64,000 nt of DNA, from assembly GCF_029873635.1 (NCBI RefSeq), contig NC_080422.1, forward strand, positions 57,881,889-57,945,888, written 5' to 3'. The position numbers were made by a program, and so were the translations under genes. Shown one piece after another: positions 22,390-35,200 of the stretch (within the stretch, counting starts at the first letter, position 1; every line of letters starts with the position of its first letter). The notes below the pieces were generated by a model. The model was given only the letters and a program-made list of their open reading frames with translations. It did not search any database and had not been told where the DNA came from. The DNA comes from Malania oleifera (taxonomy: Eukaryota > Streptophyta > Magnoliopsida > Santalales > Ximeniaceae).

Positions 22390-22961
22390 TGTTGATACGA
22401 TTGCACAGCGAAAACTCATAAACTTGAATCAATTCGAAACAAGTAATGCAAGCACCCAATGATGAATATACAAAATAAGCAATCAATCACAATGAATAAA
22501 AGGAAAGAAATAAAATCAATGACACACGAATTTGCATGGTTCAACAATGTGCCAATGTTTATAGGAGCAGCGATTGATTTTTCATAATCAAAATATCAAG
22601 CTTACATCAAGGGTTACAAATATAGATTATATATCAACCCTATGCATATAGGAGGCTTAAATACTATCTAAAATACTCCTATAGAGAATCTCGGAGGAAA
22701 AACCTACAAATCCCCCAATCTACTGATCTCTCAATTCAAAATATGTGATCTATGCCAAACAAAACCATCGATGGTTTTAGGCAAATCATCAATAGGAAGA
22801 TATCGAGAGCTGAATCCTGCAGACACCTAAAATTGTCGATGGTTAACCACCGAAAGTAAACCATCGACGATTTTCCTCGTACAACCTCCTTCCTTGTTCT
22901 TTGCATCACTATGCTTCCCTAACACATGTATTCCACTCAAATATGAGTCACATCTCCAATA
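22390..22961 (-). repeat. 3' LTR of the copia element at 22,390-28,746
   Basis: A 572-bp copy of 28,156-28,746, starting TGTTGATACGA and ending TCCAATA (the other LTR ends TCCAACA). Shared blocks include 'aatcaatcacaatgaata' and 'ttatatatcaaccctatgca'. The adjacent minus-strand tract CACCAAGGGGGATAT (22,962-22,976) is the polypurine tract. Confidence 0.88.
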
Positions 22962-23115
22962 ATATCCCCCTTGGTGAATATTCACCACTTAGGTGAAATT
23001 CGAAAGCATAACCCCACTGCTCCACCTAGGATAGTATATTGGGACCACCTCCCGTCTAGCACCTAGAGACGCTGATCAAGTCCAAGCAATGCTTGAACTT
23101 GTCCATTGTGACACG

Positions 23116-23767
23116 CTATGTCAACATATCAGCTACATTGTCTGACATGTGAACTTGCTTAAGTAGAAGCCTACCTAATGCAATCAGTTCCCTGATCCTA
23201 TAAAACCGCACATCAATGTCATTTGTTCTCATATGATACATCTGATTCTTTTCCAAATAGATGGCACTCTGACTATCACACTGCAGCCGAACTCCACCTT
23301 GATGAACTCCCAGCTCCTTGACCAATCATGTGAGTCACAACACTTCCTTAGCATGCTTAGCCACTGCCATGTACTCTGATTCATTAGTAGATAAGGCAAC
23401 GAGTGATTGCACCATAGATCTCCAACAAATAGGTCCTCTCATAAGGTTGAAAATGTACCCTATCGTAGACATTTTGTCATCCAAGTCTCCTGTGTAGTCA
23501 GCATCCACATACCCTACCACTGATGGATCACTCTATCATCTACTGAACATAATTTCATATCCAATTGTACCCCTCAAGTACCTGAGAATCCACTTGACTG
23601 CATTCCAATCTTGTCAACCCGAATTTGAAAAGAACTTGCTTACCACCCTGACACCATGTGCCAAGTCTCCTAGTGCACAACCTCTTGAAAGGTAGTAGGA
23701 TCTCCACTGCTAGTGATAAGTGCATAAGACAGCAGATTGAAAAATCCATACTTGGTGGTGGCCTCAC
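23116..23767 (-). pseudogene. Copia RNase H and RT C-terminus, broken
   Basis: Three adjacent frame pieces. 23,116-23,325 has 'QCDSQSAIYLEKNQMYHMR' and 'VHMSDNVADMLT' (end of copia RNase H). 23,335-23,520 has 'GYVDADYTGDLD', 'STIGYIF' and 'SLVALSTNESEYMAV' (RNase H core with its Asp residues). 23,555-23,767 is a disrupted RT C-terminal part. Frameshifts separate them. Confidence 0.82.
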
Positions 23768-24007
23768 AATGCGTTTGAGTCTGTCTACAACTATACTGCG
23801 ACGCGACTACTAGTCATTTGAGCTAGAACTCCCTGTGTTCTAAACATCATCATCTCCACACTAAGTTTCTAACTCCACCAACACCACTTGCTAATCTCTT
23901 GAGTAAGAACTCCCTACATTTCTGCCCTGAGTCTCCAACTCCACCTACACAACACGCTTGTTACTGCTACACATTTCTAGCACCTATTTCTCTTCTTCCT
24001 GAGTACA

Positions 24008-24208
24008 TCACAACATGGCTTTCTCATTGAAAACCATGTCTCTACTGATCACCACCTTGTTTGCCACTAAATCCCACAACTTGAACCCTTTCAAACCTTT
24101 TTGATATTTTAGAGTGATGCACTGTCTAGATTTCGCCTCAAGCTTTGATCCCTCCTCACCAGGAATGTGCACATATGCTAGACACCCAAATACTCTCAAT
24201 CTAGAGTA
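24008..24208 (-). pseudogene. Copia integrase C-terminal part, left side of the insertion
   Basis: Contains 'YSRLRVFGCLAYVHIPGEEG' and a following 'KGLKGFKLWDL', a hallmark of the copia integrase C-terminal region. The frame appears to continue to 24,274, but beyond 24,213 it is translating the inserted solo LTR. Confidence 0.8.
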
Positions 24209-24213
24209 GTCTA

Positions 24214-26371
24214 TGTTGGCCTTACAAGGTTTAAAATCTTGTTTTGATGCTAAAAAACAAGTGGAACTTAACATTTTTGGTTGAGTGGTGATATTTCTGA
24301 ACTCACAAGGATCACATATGTGAAAGTAAGGTCAAAGTGCTCACAAGGATCAAATGAAGCTTAAAATAGTCAAAGCATGGATTTAAAGATGATTTAAATA
24401 AAGCTTGAAGATTATGAGAGCATGCATATTAATGTGAACTTGCTAAAATCCTAAAGTACATTGAAATCTTGAAGAAAAGATGGACTCAAAGTAAGGACAT
24501 ACATGAAGACTTCAAGAGTTGAAGGAATCTTAAGGAAGTTTTATGTAAGTACTTTGAATAAGGTTAACTTCTTGGACCTAGATACCTTTCAAAATACTTG
24601 GAAAAAATTTTTATAAGGTCAAAAGATATTTCAAAAAGGTTAAAATTATTTTTGGAATGAAAAGCACCAAAAAGAGGTTTTTCCAAATGTTGTCATTTTT
24701 TATACATCCGCATTGAGGTGCATTTTTATCTATCCAAACCTCCTTATTTTAAAGAGTGTTCAACATAAAAGTTTTAGTATTTTGTCTTACCTTTATTTTA
24801 ACACTAAGATCAACTAATTTGGAGTAGTATAGAAAATATTACAACCAAAATACTAAAGGGGGGTCAAAGTTGTCAAGTGACTGACCTTGTCTATTCAGGC
24901 GCCTAAACAGCAGACAGAACAACCTCAGGCGACTGACCCTATGAGTTTAGGTGCCTGAACCTGTACTAACTTTGAAAATTACACAGTTTTTTGAAGCTTC
25001 AGGTGACTGACCCCGAGACTTCAGGCGCCTAAACACTATTAACGGTTATATTTTTTAAAAGTTTTAAAATTGAAACTTATATTTCTTGTGCTCCAAACTT
25101 TCTATAAACTTGGGAAACACTCCAAGTCACTTGGGGAACATGAAATAGACTTGATTTCTCATCTATAAATAACCCCCCCAAGGCTAAGGATAAATTATAC
25201 CAAGAAAGTACAGCAAACAAGCTTTCTTGCTCTCAAATCTCCCAATTCTCTTAAAGCTATCTTATGCAATCAATTTTTGAGTTTCACTACTGAGATTTTC
25301 TGTGAATTTATCAAGAAAATCATGAGTCTACTCTTAATTCTTTCAACCTAGAAAGAAGTCTTATGGTGATATATTCTTGAGCCTCATATTTCCATCTTGT
25401 GAATTTGATTAAAGTATATAGATTTAACTTGTATTAATCTGCTCTTTAAGAGAGTGGTCTTGTATGTAGAGATTTTCTCTTATTTCTTGTTGTTTTTTTG
25501 ACGATTCCAGGTTGTTGGATCATTGGCTAAGCATGGGGTATCGCTTAGAGAGGTGTAGCTCTAACCTATTAAAGGAGTGACCGAGTGTGGGGTATCACTT
25601 GGAGAGGCGGGCTCTAGCCTACTGAATGAGTGTGTAAAGGTGTTGTTACACCCGGCAAAGGAACTAGTTTAGTAGAATCCTTTGGTGGTTTGTCAAAGTC
25701 GATGATGTAGGATGGGGATAGGCCAAACCTCGTAAAAACAACGATTTCACTCTCTCTTTCCCTTACTCTTTATTTTCAGCACATATATTAACTGCGTGGA
25801 TGTTTTAAATTCCTAAATCATATATACTATGTAAATTTGGAAATTAAGTAAACTTAAAGTTTAATTTTGATTTGAGATTACTGAAACCGAAAGGGAGTAC
25901 ATTAGTTGATTAATACTTTGTGGAAACCTCAAAGGGAGTACGTTGATTGGTTAACACCCAAAGATAAATTAACTAAGAGTTTATTTGAATTCTGAATTTG
26001 GGAAGAGTGTGAATGTTTTGTTGAATATTAAATTGAGAAACAAATTACATTCTCTACAGGGCATGAATCAAACTTTCGTACTTTCAGGGCTGTGAATAAA
26101 CAAGAGCTGGAATCTTGTATCTTATATATCTTAGTTTGAATATTGTTTTTTGGATAATTGGTTTGGTTGACTGATTGGTTACTTGATTGTTTAAATAGTT
26201 GTGTTGTTAATTAAAGAAACTAAGTTCTTGTCTGATTAACAAATTAAACAAACAAGTCAATAATTGGTTAAAAGAAATAAAATATGTTAAGAAGTCTTAA
26301 AAGGAATTAAAGAAATTTTTTAAATTTCAATTCACCCCCCCCCCTCTCTTGGGACTACACCTTGATTTTCA
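24214..26371 (+). mobile_element. Solo copia LTR with TSD GTCTA
   Basis: A 2158-bp LTR flanked by GTCTA at 24,209-24,213 and 26,372-26,376. It begins TGTTGGCCTTACAAGG and ends with a C-run, CTTGGGACTACACC and TTTTCA, matching the family at 18,760 but in the opposite orientation. A plant copia 'gggataggccaaacctcgta' segment lies at 25,713. It splits the integrase of the surrounding copia element. Confidence 0.9.
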
Positions 26372-26376
26372 GTCTA

Positions 26377-27143
26377 CCTCATTACCTATCCACACCTCCT
26401 TAGCAACTTTCCCATCTTGTGATGCCCTTAGTGATCTATTAACCAAGAAATAAGTCATACTCACCATCTGTCCCGAGGAACTTAATCTTTCTCCCGGTCT
26501 AGTTTTCCGCCTCGGCTTTCTACATTTTAAACTTGGAAAACATCTCTGACTTGTGCCGCATAAAGTACTCGTAGACATTCCGTGAGTAATCATCAATGAA
26601 ACTTACGAAATACACATATCCCCCTCGTGATGCCACTCTCACCAGCCCCCGAACATCCGAGTAAGTGTAGTCCAATATTCCCTCTGTTTTGTGCATGGCT
26701 GCCATAAACTGAGCCATATTCTACTTCCCAAGCACATAGCACTTGCATAAATCCAACTTGTATGATTTGACTCCCTTCAATAGATTTATCTTGTGAAGTT
26801 CATTCATTCCACGCTCATATATATGCCCTAATCGCATATGTCACAAAACAATAATGTCAGACTCAGACCCTGTGGTTCCAACTCCATTTACAACCGTAGT
26901 ACCCAACAGTGTGTAGATTATTCCCTGGTACTCTCTTCCCCTTTATTGTGTCAGAACACCCTTGCTCACCTTCATTACCCCACCTTGAGACTTGTAACTG
27001 AACGCGTTACAATCTAAGGTGCCTAACAAAATCAGATTCTTCCTCAACTCTAGTATGTGCCTAACATCATATAGCATCCTTATTACATCATCATACATCT
27101 TGATTCTTATATTCCTCATCCCAACAACTTTGTAGGTCATCAT
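26377..27143 (-). pseudogene. Copia integrase core and GAG-pre-integrase, broken
   Basis: 26,520-26,717 carries 'YTYSDVRGLVRVASRGGYVY' and 'FVSFIDDYSRNVYEY', the integrase catalytic-core start with the D...D spacing of copia elements. 26,943-27,143 has 'ILLGTLDCNAFSYKSQGGVM', the GAG-pre-integrase segment. The reading frame is broken between pieces. Confidence 0.8.
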
Positions 27144-27560
27144 TTCCCATCAGAACGAAACCAAAACTCACCAATCTGTAAGTGGTGAACCAATCTTTGT
27201 TGGGCATCATATGATAAGAGCATACTGAGTCTAAGATCCAAGAATTCACAAATTTGTCTAACCTAGATGAAATCGAAAGCATGTCACCATCACTGCTCCC
27301 AAAGTATCCTTCGTCCACTACATTTGTCTTATTTGATGAACTTTCTTTGTTTTCAGCATTACTCTTCTTCCTCTCTGGAAATAAAGTTTTATGTGCTCCC
27401 TTTTCCCTCACTTAAAACACCTCACGTCCTTCCTTTTCCTAGAATTGGACCTAGCCATATTGTTACTCAATCCCCTCCCCCCCCCCCCCCAGGAACTTGC
27501 TCCTTCCACAATCCTGATTCACTTTTGCCATGAGCCCTTCACCTTGAGTATTTTCATCGC
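27144..27560 (-). pseudogene. Copia protease and gag C-terminus remnant
   Basis: '[19 protein letters not shown]' matches the copia aspartic-protease start, normally W-I-[LI]-D-[ST]-G-[AC]-[ST]-x-H. The Gly of the D-S-G catalytic triplet is Val here, so the protease would be inactive even if translated. A C-run at 27,478-27,490 breaks the sequence upstream. Confidence 0.72.
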
Positions 27561-27596
27561 TGACCTTCTTCCTTTGAGGGAAACTTAACAGGGTAC

Positions 27597-28140
27597 TCAT
27601 GATACCCTCCAACTCCAGATTTTTTTCCCCCATGTCAAAGTCATAACTAGATTCTCATACGTAGGATATGTTGGTATGGAATTGAACAGCATCAACGCTT
27701 TGTCTTCATCCTCAAACTTCACATCAACCCGCTTTTGATTGCTGATGAAATAATTAAAAACGTTGACCGGTTGATTTAGGTCCAAACCCTCTACCATATT
27801 AAGCCCGTAAAGTCATTGCTTAAGATACATCTTGTTCTATAAAGACTTGGACATGTATCGGTTCTTCAGTTTTACCCAAACATCTGTCGGCGATTCCTCA
27901 TCCATAAATACATCATGTCATCACCAAGACATAACCTAATAGTAGCCACAGCCTTGACTTCCAGCTCCTTCTAACTCACATCATCCATGCCTTTTGGTTA
28001 TTTTCCATATAGTGCCTTCACCATACCTTGCTGCACCAACACGTCCTTAACCCTCCGCTACCAAAGTCCAAAATTTCCCATTCCATTAAATTTACCAATA
28101 TCGAACTTCGCTGAAGAAATCTCAGCCATTGCAAATGAAT
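27597..28140 (-). pseudogene. Copia gag (UBN2) remnant
   Basis: 27,597-27,797 contains 'FEDEDKALMLFNSIPTYPTY', the UBN2 gag signature; disrupted pieces continue to about 28,120. It lies directly downstream of the 5' LTR at 28,156, as expected. Confidence 0.75.
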
Positions 28141-28155
28141 AAATCTTATACCAAT

Positions 28156-28746
28156 TGTTGATATGAATGTGCAGTGGAAACTCACAAACTCAAATCAATC
28201 CAGATCAAGTAATCCAAGCACTCAATGATGAATATACGGAACAAGCAATCAATCACAATGAATAAGGAAAGCAATAAAATCAATAACAAGCAAATTTACG
28301 TGGTTCAGCAATATGCCTACGTCCACAGGAGCAGCAACTTATTTTTCACTATCAAAACATCAAACTTACATCTAGGGTTACAAATATACATTATATATCA
28401 ACCCTATGCATACAGGAGGCTTAGATACTATCTAAAATACTTCTATAATAAATCCTGGAGGAAAACGTCCAAATCCCCCAATCTGCTTATCTCTTGATTC
28501 AAAATATGTGATCTACACTGAACAAAACCGTCAACAGTTTCATTCAAACCTTCAATGGAAAGATACCGAGAGCTGAATTCTGCAGATGACTGAAACCGTT
28601 GACGGTTAACCACCAAGAGTAATCCGTCGATGCAACTGTCCACTAACCATTGACAATTTTCCTCCTGCAGTCTCCTTCATTATTCTTTGCATTACTATGC
28701 TTCCTCAGCATATGCTTCCACACAAATATGAGTCACATCTCCAACA
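28156..28746 (-). repeat. 5' LTR of the copia element at 22,390-28,746
   Basis: A 591-bp LTR starting TGTTGATATGAATG and ending TCCAACA. The adjoining motif at 28,143-28,153 (minus strand TTGGTATAAGATT) is a decayed tRNA-iMet-type primer site. AAGGA follows at 28,747-28,751. Confidence 0.88.
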
Positions 28747-31480
28747 AAGGATCCCACGTGGACATGTAAAAAGGATGTTTGATAAAAAATCAAACAATTT
28801 TTAAGGGATGGTGTGGATTTGGATGGGTGAATGGTGGATTGGTTGTAAATTAACTCATTATATCAAATCTCATCAAAAGTACAAGGATATTAATAGTAAG
28901 AATCGTAGAAATCGTAGGAGATAGAAAAGAGGAAGGTGAAATGACTTAAATTAGAAGAGATAAAGAGAAAAAGACTAAGGGGAGAAGAAAGTGAAAGTGA
29001 AATATATAAAGAGATATAAGGGATAAAAGACACTGGGGCTTGTTTAGCGCAAGGATATTAGATGATGTTTATTGAGTTGAGTTAGAGATCCCCTTATAAT
29101 AATCATTACACGTATTTTTACCCTTCTGGAGTCAAACCTACATTAATTCTATGGTTACAAGTATAAATTCAAAATAATAATTCCTAATAACAAAGGAAGT
29201 TTACAAAACATTTAAGATCTAGTCATAAATTGGGACCTTTTCATATCATTAAAGGTCCAATTTATTATAGTTGACATGCTTGTCAAATGACCGTCACATG
29301 ATAACTTAGACAATTATCGTCATCAAATATGATATGTGAACTTCTATTAGTTAAAAATTTTATAATAGTCATGAATTACCTTATACATTTTTCTGCACTG
29401 TATTAGTTTTATCATCCAAACAATATTTTACAAATGGATATACTAACAATAGGATACACACAAGGTGTGAATCATTCGGTTTCATATTATTAATTAATTT
29501 ATATATTTTATCTTTTCAATTTTTTATAAAATAATTAAAATTTTTATTATGTCTCTTAAATTTAATATCATGTTCATTATTGCAAGTTGTTGAAATGATT
29601 TTGTAATATAATTTAATTTTTTTTGTTAAAATTTCTTAACATAATGATTTTGTTGATATAATTTAATTCTAGTTAGCTACAATTACATAAGATTGTTATA
29701 TATTACATTATTTTTATACTATTCTCCCAATAGTTGGAAGAGGGGAAAAGTGGTCCGTAAAGTAATACCGTCTCCTTAGACATATTACTGGCAATTGAAC
29801 ACGTGCAGTGCATGTGTAATATATTAATTTCATTTTTAATAACGAACTAATTTTGCATTTTGTATTTTTATCTGTTTTAAGTCATAATTTATATTCATTT
29901 TATATGCCTGTAACATTGATTCTCTATGACCTACTAATTTTTATTGAATTTTATAATATATTGGTATATTTTAAAATATTTAGACGAGAAAACCACAAAC
30001 AGAATCGTTGTAATGGATTTTGCTATTGGTTACTTATAACACAATTATACATTAGTTTTGGTACAATTTTGTTATTACATTATCTTTGTTATTTAGCCAA
30101 TAGTTGGATAAGATTATTTTGGGAAATTAAAAGTCGATATCAAAGTGAGAAATCTATTTTACACACGCATGGATGAAAAGAAAAAACCATTTTAAAAGAC
30201 TGGGATTGAGAATCATCTCGTACTCAATATCTCACTTATAACTGTTAGCCAATAAGTTTCATGGACTCGATTTTAAGGATAATCGACTTTTTTAACCAAA
30301 ATTTATTTTTAGGTTGCGTTTGTTTCAACATGTTTTAAATCATTAAAATTGGACCGATTGAGACTTACGATCTTATATCAAGCTTAGCTGCACCAACATA
30401 AATATGGGTAAATCCTTGATTGAAATACTTTCGAGGAAGCTCCAAAGAAGAGTAACGAACTGTTCTGTTGCCAAGAATTGGGGAGTATCTTTTTGTAATC
30501 ATAGATTTCTCAATTGTAAATTAATGCTCTAAAACTCTACTAGGCTATGATTTCATGAGAAAAATAATCAAAACAAGGAAAAGTAAACTAATGCATGGCA
30601 TTCGTGTGGGCAATCAACATACCTTCAGAATGTGGTTCACAAGTCTTGAGCAGATTGTGCTTAATGGTTCTATAATAGCTAGTTGACCCCTTGATAACCT
30701 TAGGAACTGCCAACAAACACATTCTAATAGGGAAAAACGTACAAACGAGTGTTGTGTGTGTGTGCATATATATATATATTTGTTCACCTTGTTTCAAAGA
30801 GAGGAACCCCAACTCTTCATGGTATAACTTGATAAAATTGTATGAGATATAAATCTCTATAATTTGCATGATTTTATACCACTATATTCAAATATTTGAT
30901 ATACAAATAAATAAATAAAACAAAAAATCAAAAAACAAACAAACAAACTTATTTCCTTCTTTCATATTTGAGAAAAGAGAATTTGACCGGTCATTTTTGT
31001 TTTCTATGCTTTCTGAAATTCAAAACCCATTAAGCACTCGGGACAGGGTTTGTAGCTCGTTTTGAACGTGGATGTTCGACATCTAAAATTATGATAAAAC
31101 TAGCAATAAATTACCACAGAACTCGCAACAAATACCAAAAAGAAGTTCAAAAATTTCCCACCTGGGACCAAATTGCAGCATTCATTTCCCAATGAATATA
31201 ACATGGTAGAATGTCCAACAAAACGACAACAATATTTGGCTCTTTTTCTTGGTCGCATTACAAAATTATGACAAAACAGTGAAATAAAATCGCCACACCC
31301 ACAAACTTCACAGCAATATTATGCTGCAGCCCCCAATAGGAAATCTAAGCAACGTTCTTAAAAAATAACCACCAGCCCTTGTACATCACTATGAGCTTGT
31401 GCATGTTACCAACATGTAAATTTCCAACTGTAAAATTGTGAGGAATGAAGCAAATTAATTATAAAAAATGGCTAGTTCAA
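28747..31480. other. AT-rich DNA between the copia element and the kinase gene's 3' end
   Basis: No transposon domain recognised. Two minus-strand segments look exon-like: 30,623-30,724 is open and bounded by an acceptor-like CCCTATTAG and a donor-like GAAG|GTATG, and 30,370-30,480 is also open. I could not name a protein. The rest is AT-rich non-coding sequence, with a TG/TA microsatellite near 30,750-30,780. Confidence 0.4.
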
Positions 31481-31670
31481 GTTTCAAGTTTCATCCAAAT
31501 TTCTCAAGCATATTGCATCATTAACCTCTCAAGATAAAGCTTAGAACATTCTATTGCCACTAATTATGTACACATCCATCCCTAGCAGCTTCATTCCACT
31601 TCAAGCCATGAAGATCATAGAAGTCAGAAGGAGCCCCTGGTTTGGTAATCACACTCCAAAAAACAAAATC

Positions 31671-31776
31671 CTGCGAAAAGACACTTTACGTTTACAAGAA
31701 ACCAAAAACAAAATTCAATACAAGAAATAATTCTAAAATAAATATTTATGGGAGGGGAAAAAATAGAGAAACTCAC
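31671..31776 (-). other. Probable intron in the kinase 3' untranslated region
   Basis: On the minus strand a donor AAT|GTGAGT (31,776) and an acceptor TTTTCGCAG| (31,671) flank an A/T-rich 106-bp segment downstream of the kinase stop codon. This fits a spliced 3' UTR; it has not been tested by transcript data. Confidence 0.45.
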
Positions 31777-32038
31777 ATTCTCTTCGTGCAATAACTGCTC
31801 TCATGTATACTATGTAGTCTCCCTCAGTAAAATCCAGTTTTGGGCATGTATAATTGCACTCCATAAAGAACAATGCCATTCATGGCAGTACTATTAGAAG
31901 ATGAACAAGAACATAATATTGCATCATTTGCCTGTGCATACTTGGGAACAAGTCGGCAAAATCATGGTTCCTTTTATTTTTCCTTCAGCACCAATATTCA
32001 GGTTAACATAAGAGGGCAGGACTGCATCGATAGTAACA

Positions 32039-32205
32039 TCATCTCACATTCATTGCTGCAGCCATACTTCTCAACTTCTGAGAGATTGCTGAGAATGATG
32101 GCCTCTCAGCTGGCTCAGAAGCCCAAGAACTCTCCATTAAGGACTTCCATTCTGGGTCGCACCAAGATGGGATTTGTGGACGTAATGTGTTATTCACAAT
32201 TCCCC
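32039..32205 (-). CDS. Kinase exon 8 (last coding exon)
   Basis: Begins GG|GGAATTGTG after the acceptor ATTCAG and completes the Gly codon left by exon 7, reading '[20 protein letters not shown]' and ending 'AAAMNVR' with TGA at 32,039-32,041. Placement by phase and family sequence is unambiguous, although 17,218 bp separate the two exons. Confidence 0.92.
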
Positions 32206-35200
32206 CTGAATGATTAAGAGAAGACTGATGAAGAAAAGATAGATAAAACAAATTACAAGGAATGATGAACCAACAAGCTAAAAACACACATTTTTTAACC
32301 TGTTCAGACAGGACTTCCATTTTTACTTGAAGTAAATTTTAAATGAACAATATCAAACTCAAGACTTGATAAGCCAAATCATTTGTTTTTTTTTTTTTTT
32401 TTTCGTCTTTCAAATTGTATGTTCTAAAAAAGAAAAATATAAACTAGATGTCCTGATCCTCAACTGTCTTAACATTTTATACAGTTTTTTTTCTTTTTCC
32501 CAAATAATGGGATTGCAGGAAGGAGTGTTAATTCAACCTTCATTATCTTGCTACCCCATAAGGACAAATGAATTTATGTGAGGGATTTTAAGAAATTGGT
32601 CCTGATAACCTAGAGGCGAGTGTATAAGGTGTTAGCAAATAGTTGGGGAGCCTTTGAATGAAACCATTGCTTGTTATCTAAGTGCCTTTACTGGTGGTTG
32701 GCCAGATATTGGATCAAGCTTTGGCAGCTAATGAAGCTTAGAAGATGTAAGTGCATAGCCATATAGGAATGAGATCATCCTTGAGCTACAATTTGGAAAA
32801 GCATATAAACTGTTGGACAATTTTGGATTAGGTGCCAGCGAGGAAAGGGATTGGTTCTCGATTGAGAAAATAGAATAGTGGGTTGTCTTCCCGTGGCTGT
32901 TTTCCAGTGATGGCTAATAGGGAGCCCAATGGTTCAGAGCTTTGGAGTGGTTTCATGAAAGTGATCCATTAAGGTAGAAAATGTGCTATCAAAGCGAGGA
33001 TACTAAATTCTCGAAAAAATAAATAAATAAATAAATAAAGAAAAACTCAAAAAGAAAAAATTAAATCGTAAACGCATAACAAAAATAGAAAATAAAAATT
33101 GCAATGATCAGCCAAGAAATACCCTTTTTAAACCCTTGCCATCATAGTTCATTGAACAATTCAAATTAGGTAATTCCCTCTAACCCTTCTTCACCTTGAG
33201 TTCGCCACCATCAAGCCTAACTTCATCGCCTCTTTGATTAAATAATAGTAGGCCATGTCATCCAACAACCTCCGAGTTTCAGTGTCCATCCTAGGAATTT
33301 TGTCTTAAATGGGAGTAGGAAAAATCTTTGGGGACATCATCTTCAAACATATTAATACCCTTCTAAACCTTCTAAAGGAGGAGATGGCACGTACAATAAA
33401 TCCTCGAGATGATCAATACAAGAATCGGAGGAATATCCACATTGTTTACAAATATGGTCCGAAAATTAACCTTTTTTGCATTCAATATCACTACTCCCAA
33501 TACCATCCTCATCTGAAACATCTCCACGTCTCTTACCTTACTTCCACAATTTAGCCTCTCATCGATTGGCTCTTCCACTATACTTAACACACCTTTGGAA
33601 TGCCTCTTCATAATTTATGTGTTTTCTCACTAGATATTTCTTTTTTATCTTCATTAAGTTCCTCCCTTCAAAATCCATCTACATTTCCTTTCCAGGAGCA
33701 CACACCTTACCACTCCTTAAAATTATCCAAATAGACTCCCTTTCTAGCATGAATTCCCACCAAGCCAAAAATGAAATCCTAATTTTAAAGTATAGAAGAA
33801 TTGAAGTTCTTCGAACTAGACTCCCCCTTTTTTCATTCCTTGAGCTCCCCCTAATGTCCTTTTCCTCCGGTTGAGGAGAAGCATCATACCGATCAAGCCT
33901 TCCTCCTTCCATCACCTACACTTTAAGCATCCCTTGTCATGACCATCAAAGATGTTATTAGAAGAAGAGCACAATATCGGATCACCTTATACTTCATTCC
34001 CAGTTAAGCGGCTCAACCCTAGGCTATTTTTAAATCAAAGACTACTTTTGGGCCTCCTTAGCCAACAAGCCCATCAAAGAATTTAATACTCTTATTATTT
34101 TTGAACAGTCGGCCAAGAAATCAATGTTAATTGACAATAAGCTATGCCTAGCCCACTCTTCATCATCCCATCTTCCACGCTAGAAACCCTAGCCACCCCT
34201 ATCTTCGTCTTCCCATCATCCATGCAAGAAACCCTAGCTGCCTTTGATTTCAGCTACTTAGCCGACGTTCGATTGTTCTTGAGAAGCTAACCACTTGCAA
34301 CCTTCCTCCACATCGAGCACATACCATCCCCTGCATATTCTTAGAAATCAATCAACCTCCACCATCGCTTTGCTTCCAACAAAGACCTAACTCCATAAGC
34401 GATTTTCGTAGATCTTCTTGCTATTTGCCCCATTTGAGCCTAACTGACAAGAACTCTCCAAAGAAGGCATCCCCAAATCAAAACCACCTTTCCCCTTTCA
34501 ACCCTTCAACAACAAAAAAAAAACCAACACTAAGTGGGGTCGGCTATATGAATCCTTTTACGCCAATTTATGTGATCATGGACCATTTCTTTTAATAGAT
34601 TCAAGAATATTAAATCCTTACTCACCATCTCCTCCCAAGTTATTCTAGGTCTACCTCTACCCCTTCTACTGCCCCTATAGTAACTAAATCACTCTTCCTC
34701 ACAGGTGCACTATAAGGCCTATGTTGCAAATATCTATATCATCTGAGTCGTCCCTCCTTTATCTTATCTTCTATAAGAGTTACACCTAACTTATCACGAA
34801 TATGTTCATTCCTTAATTTATTTTTCAATGTTATACCACTCATTCATCTAAGCATTCTCATCTCGGCAACTTTTACTTTTTGGATATTATATTTCTTCAT
34901 CGCCCAACATTTTGATCCATATAGCATAGCTGGTCTTATAGCTGTCCTATAAAACTTCCCTTTCAATTTTAAGGGTATTTTATGATCACATAGCACACTT
35001 GAAGCACTTCTCCATTTTAACCAACCTGCTGTAACTCTATGCATTACATCATCTTCAATTTCTCCTTCCGCTTGCATAATAGATCCAAGGCATTGAAATC
35101 TACAAGTGCTATTTATTTCTTCATCATCAAGTTTAACTTTGTCTCCAATATTCATCCTATCATTACTAAAATTACATTTCATATATTCTGTTTTATTTCT

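Larger units (their letters stand above)
22390..28746 (-). mobile_element. Full-length but broken Ty1/copia element
   Basis: Both LTRs (22,390-22,961 and 28,156-28,746), a polypurine tract, a primer-site remnant and a near-perfect TSD (AAGGG at 22,385-22,389; AAGGA at 28,747-28,751) are visible. On the minus strand the order is gag, protease, integrase, reverse transcriptase, RNase H, which is the copia order. Every domain is broken by stops or frameshifts. A solo LTR (24,214-26,371) splits the integrase. The LTRs have clearly diverged, so the insertion is much older than the gypsy element. Confidence 0.88.
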
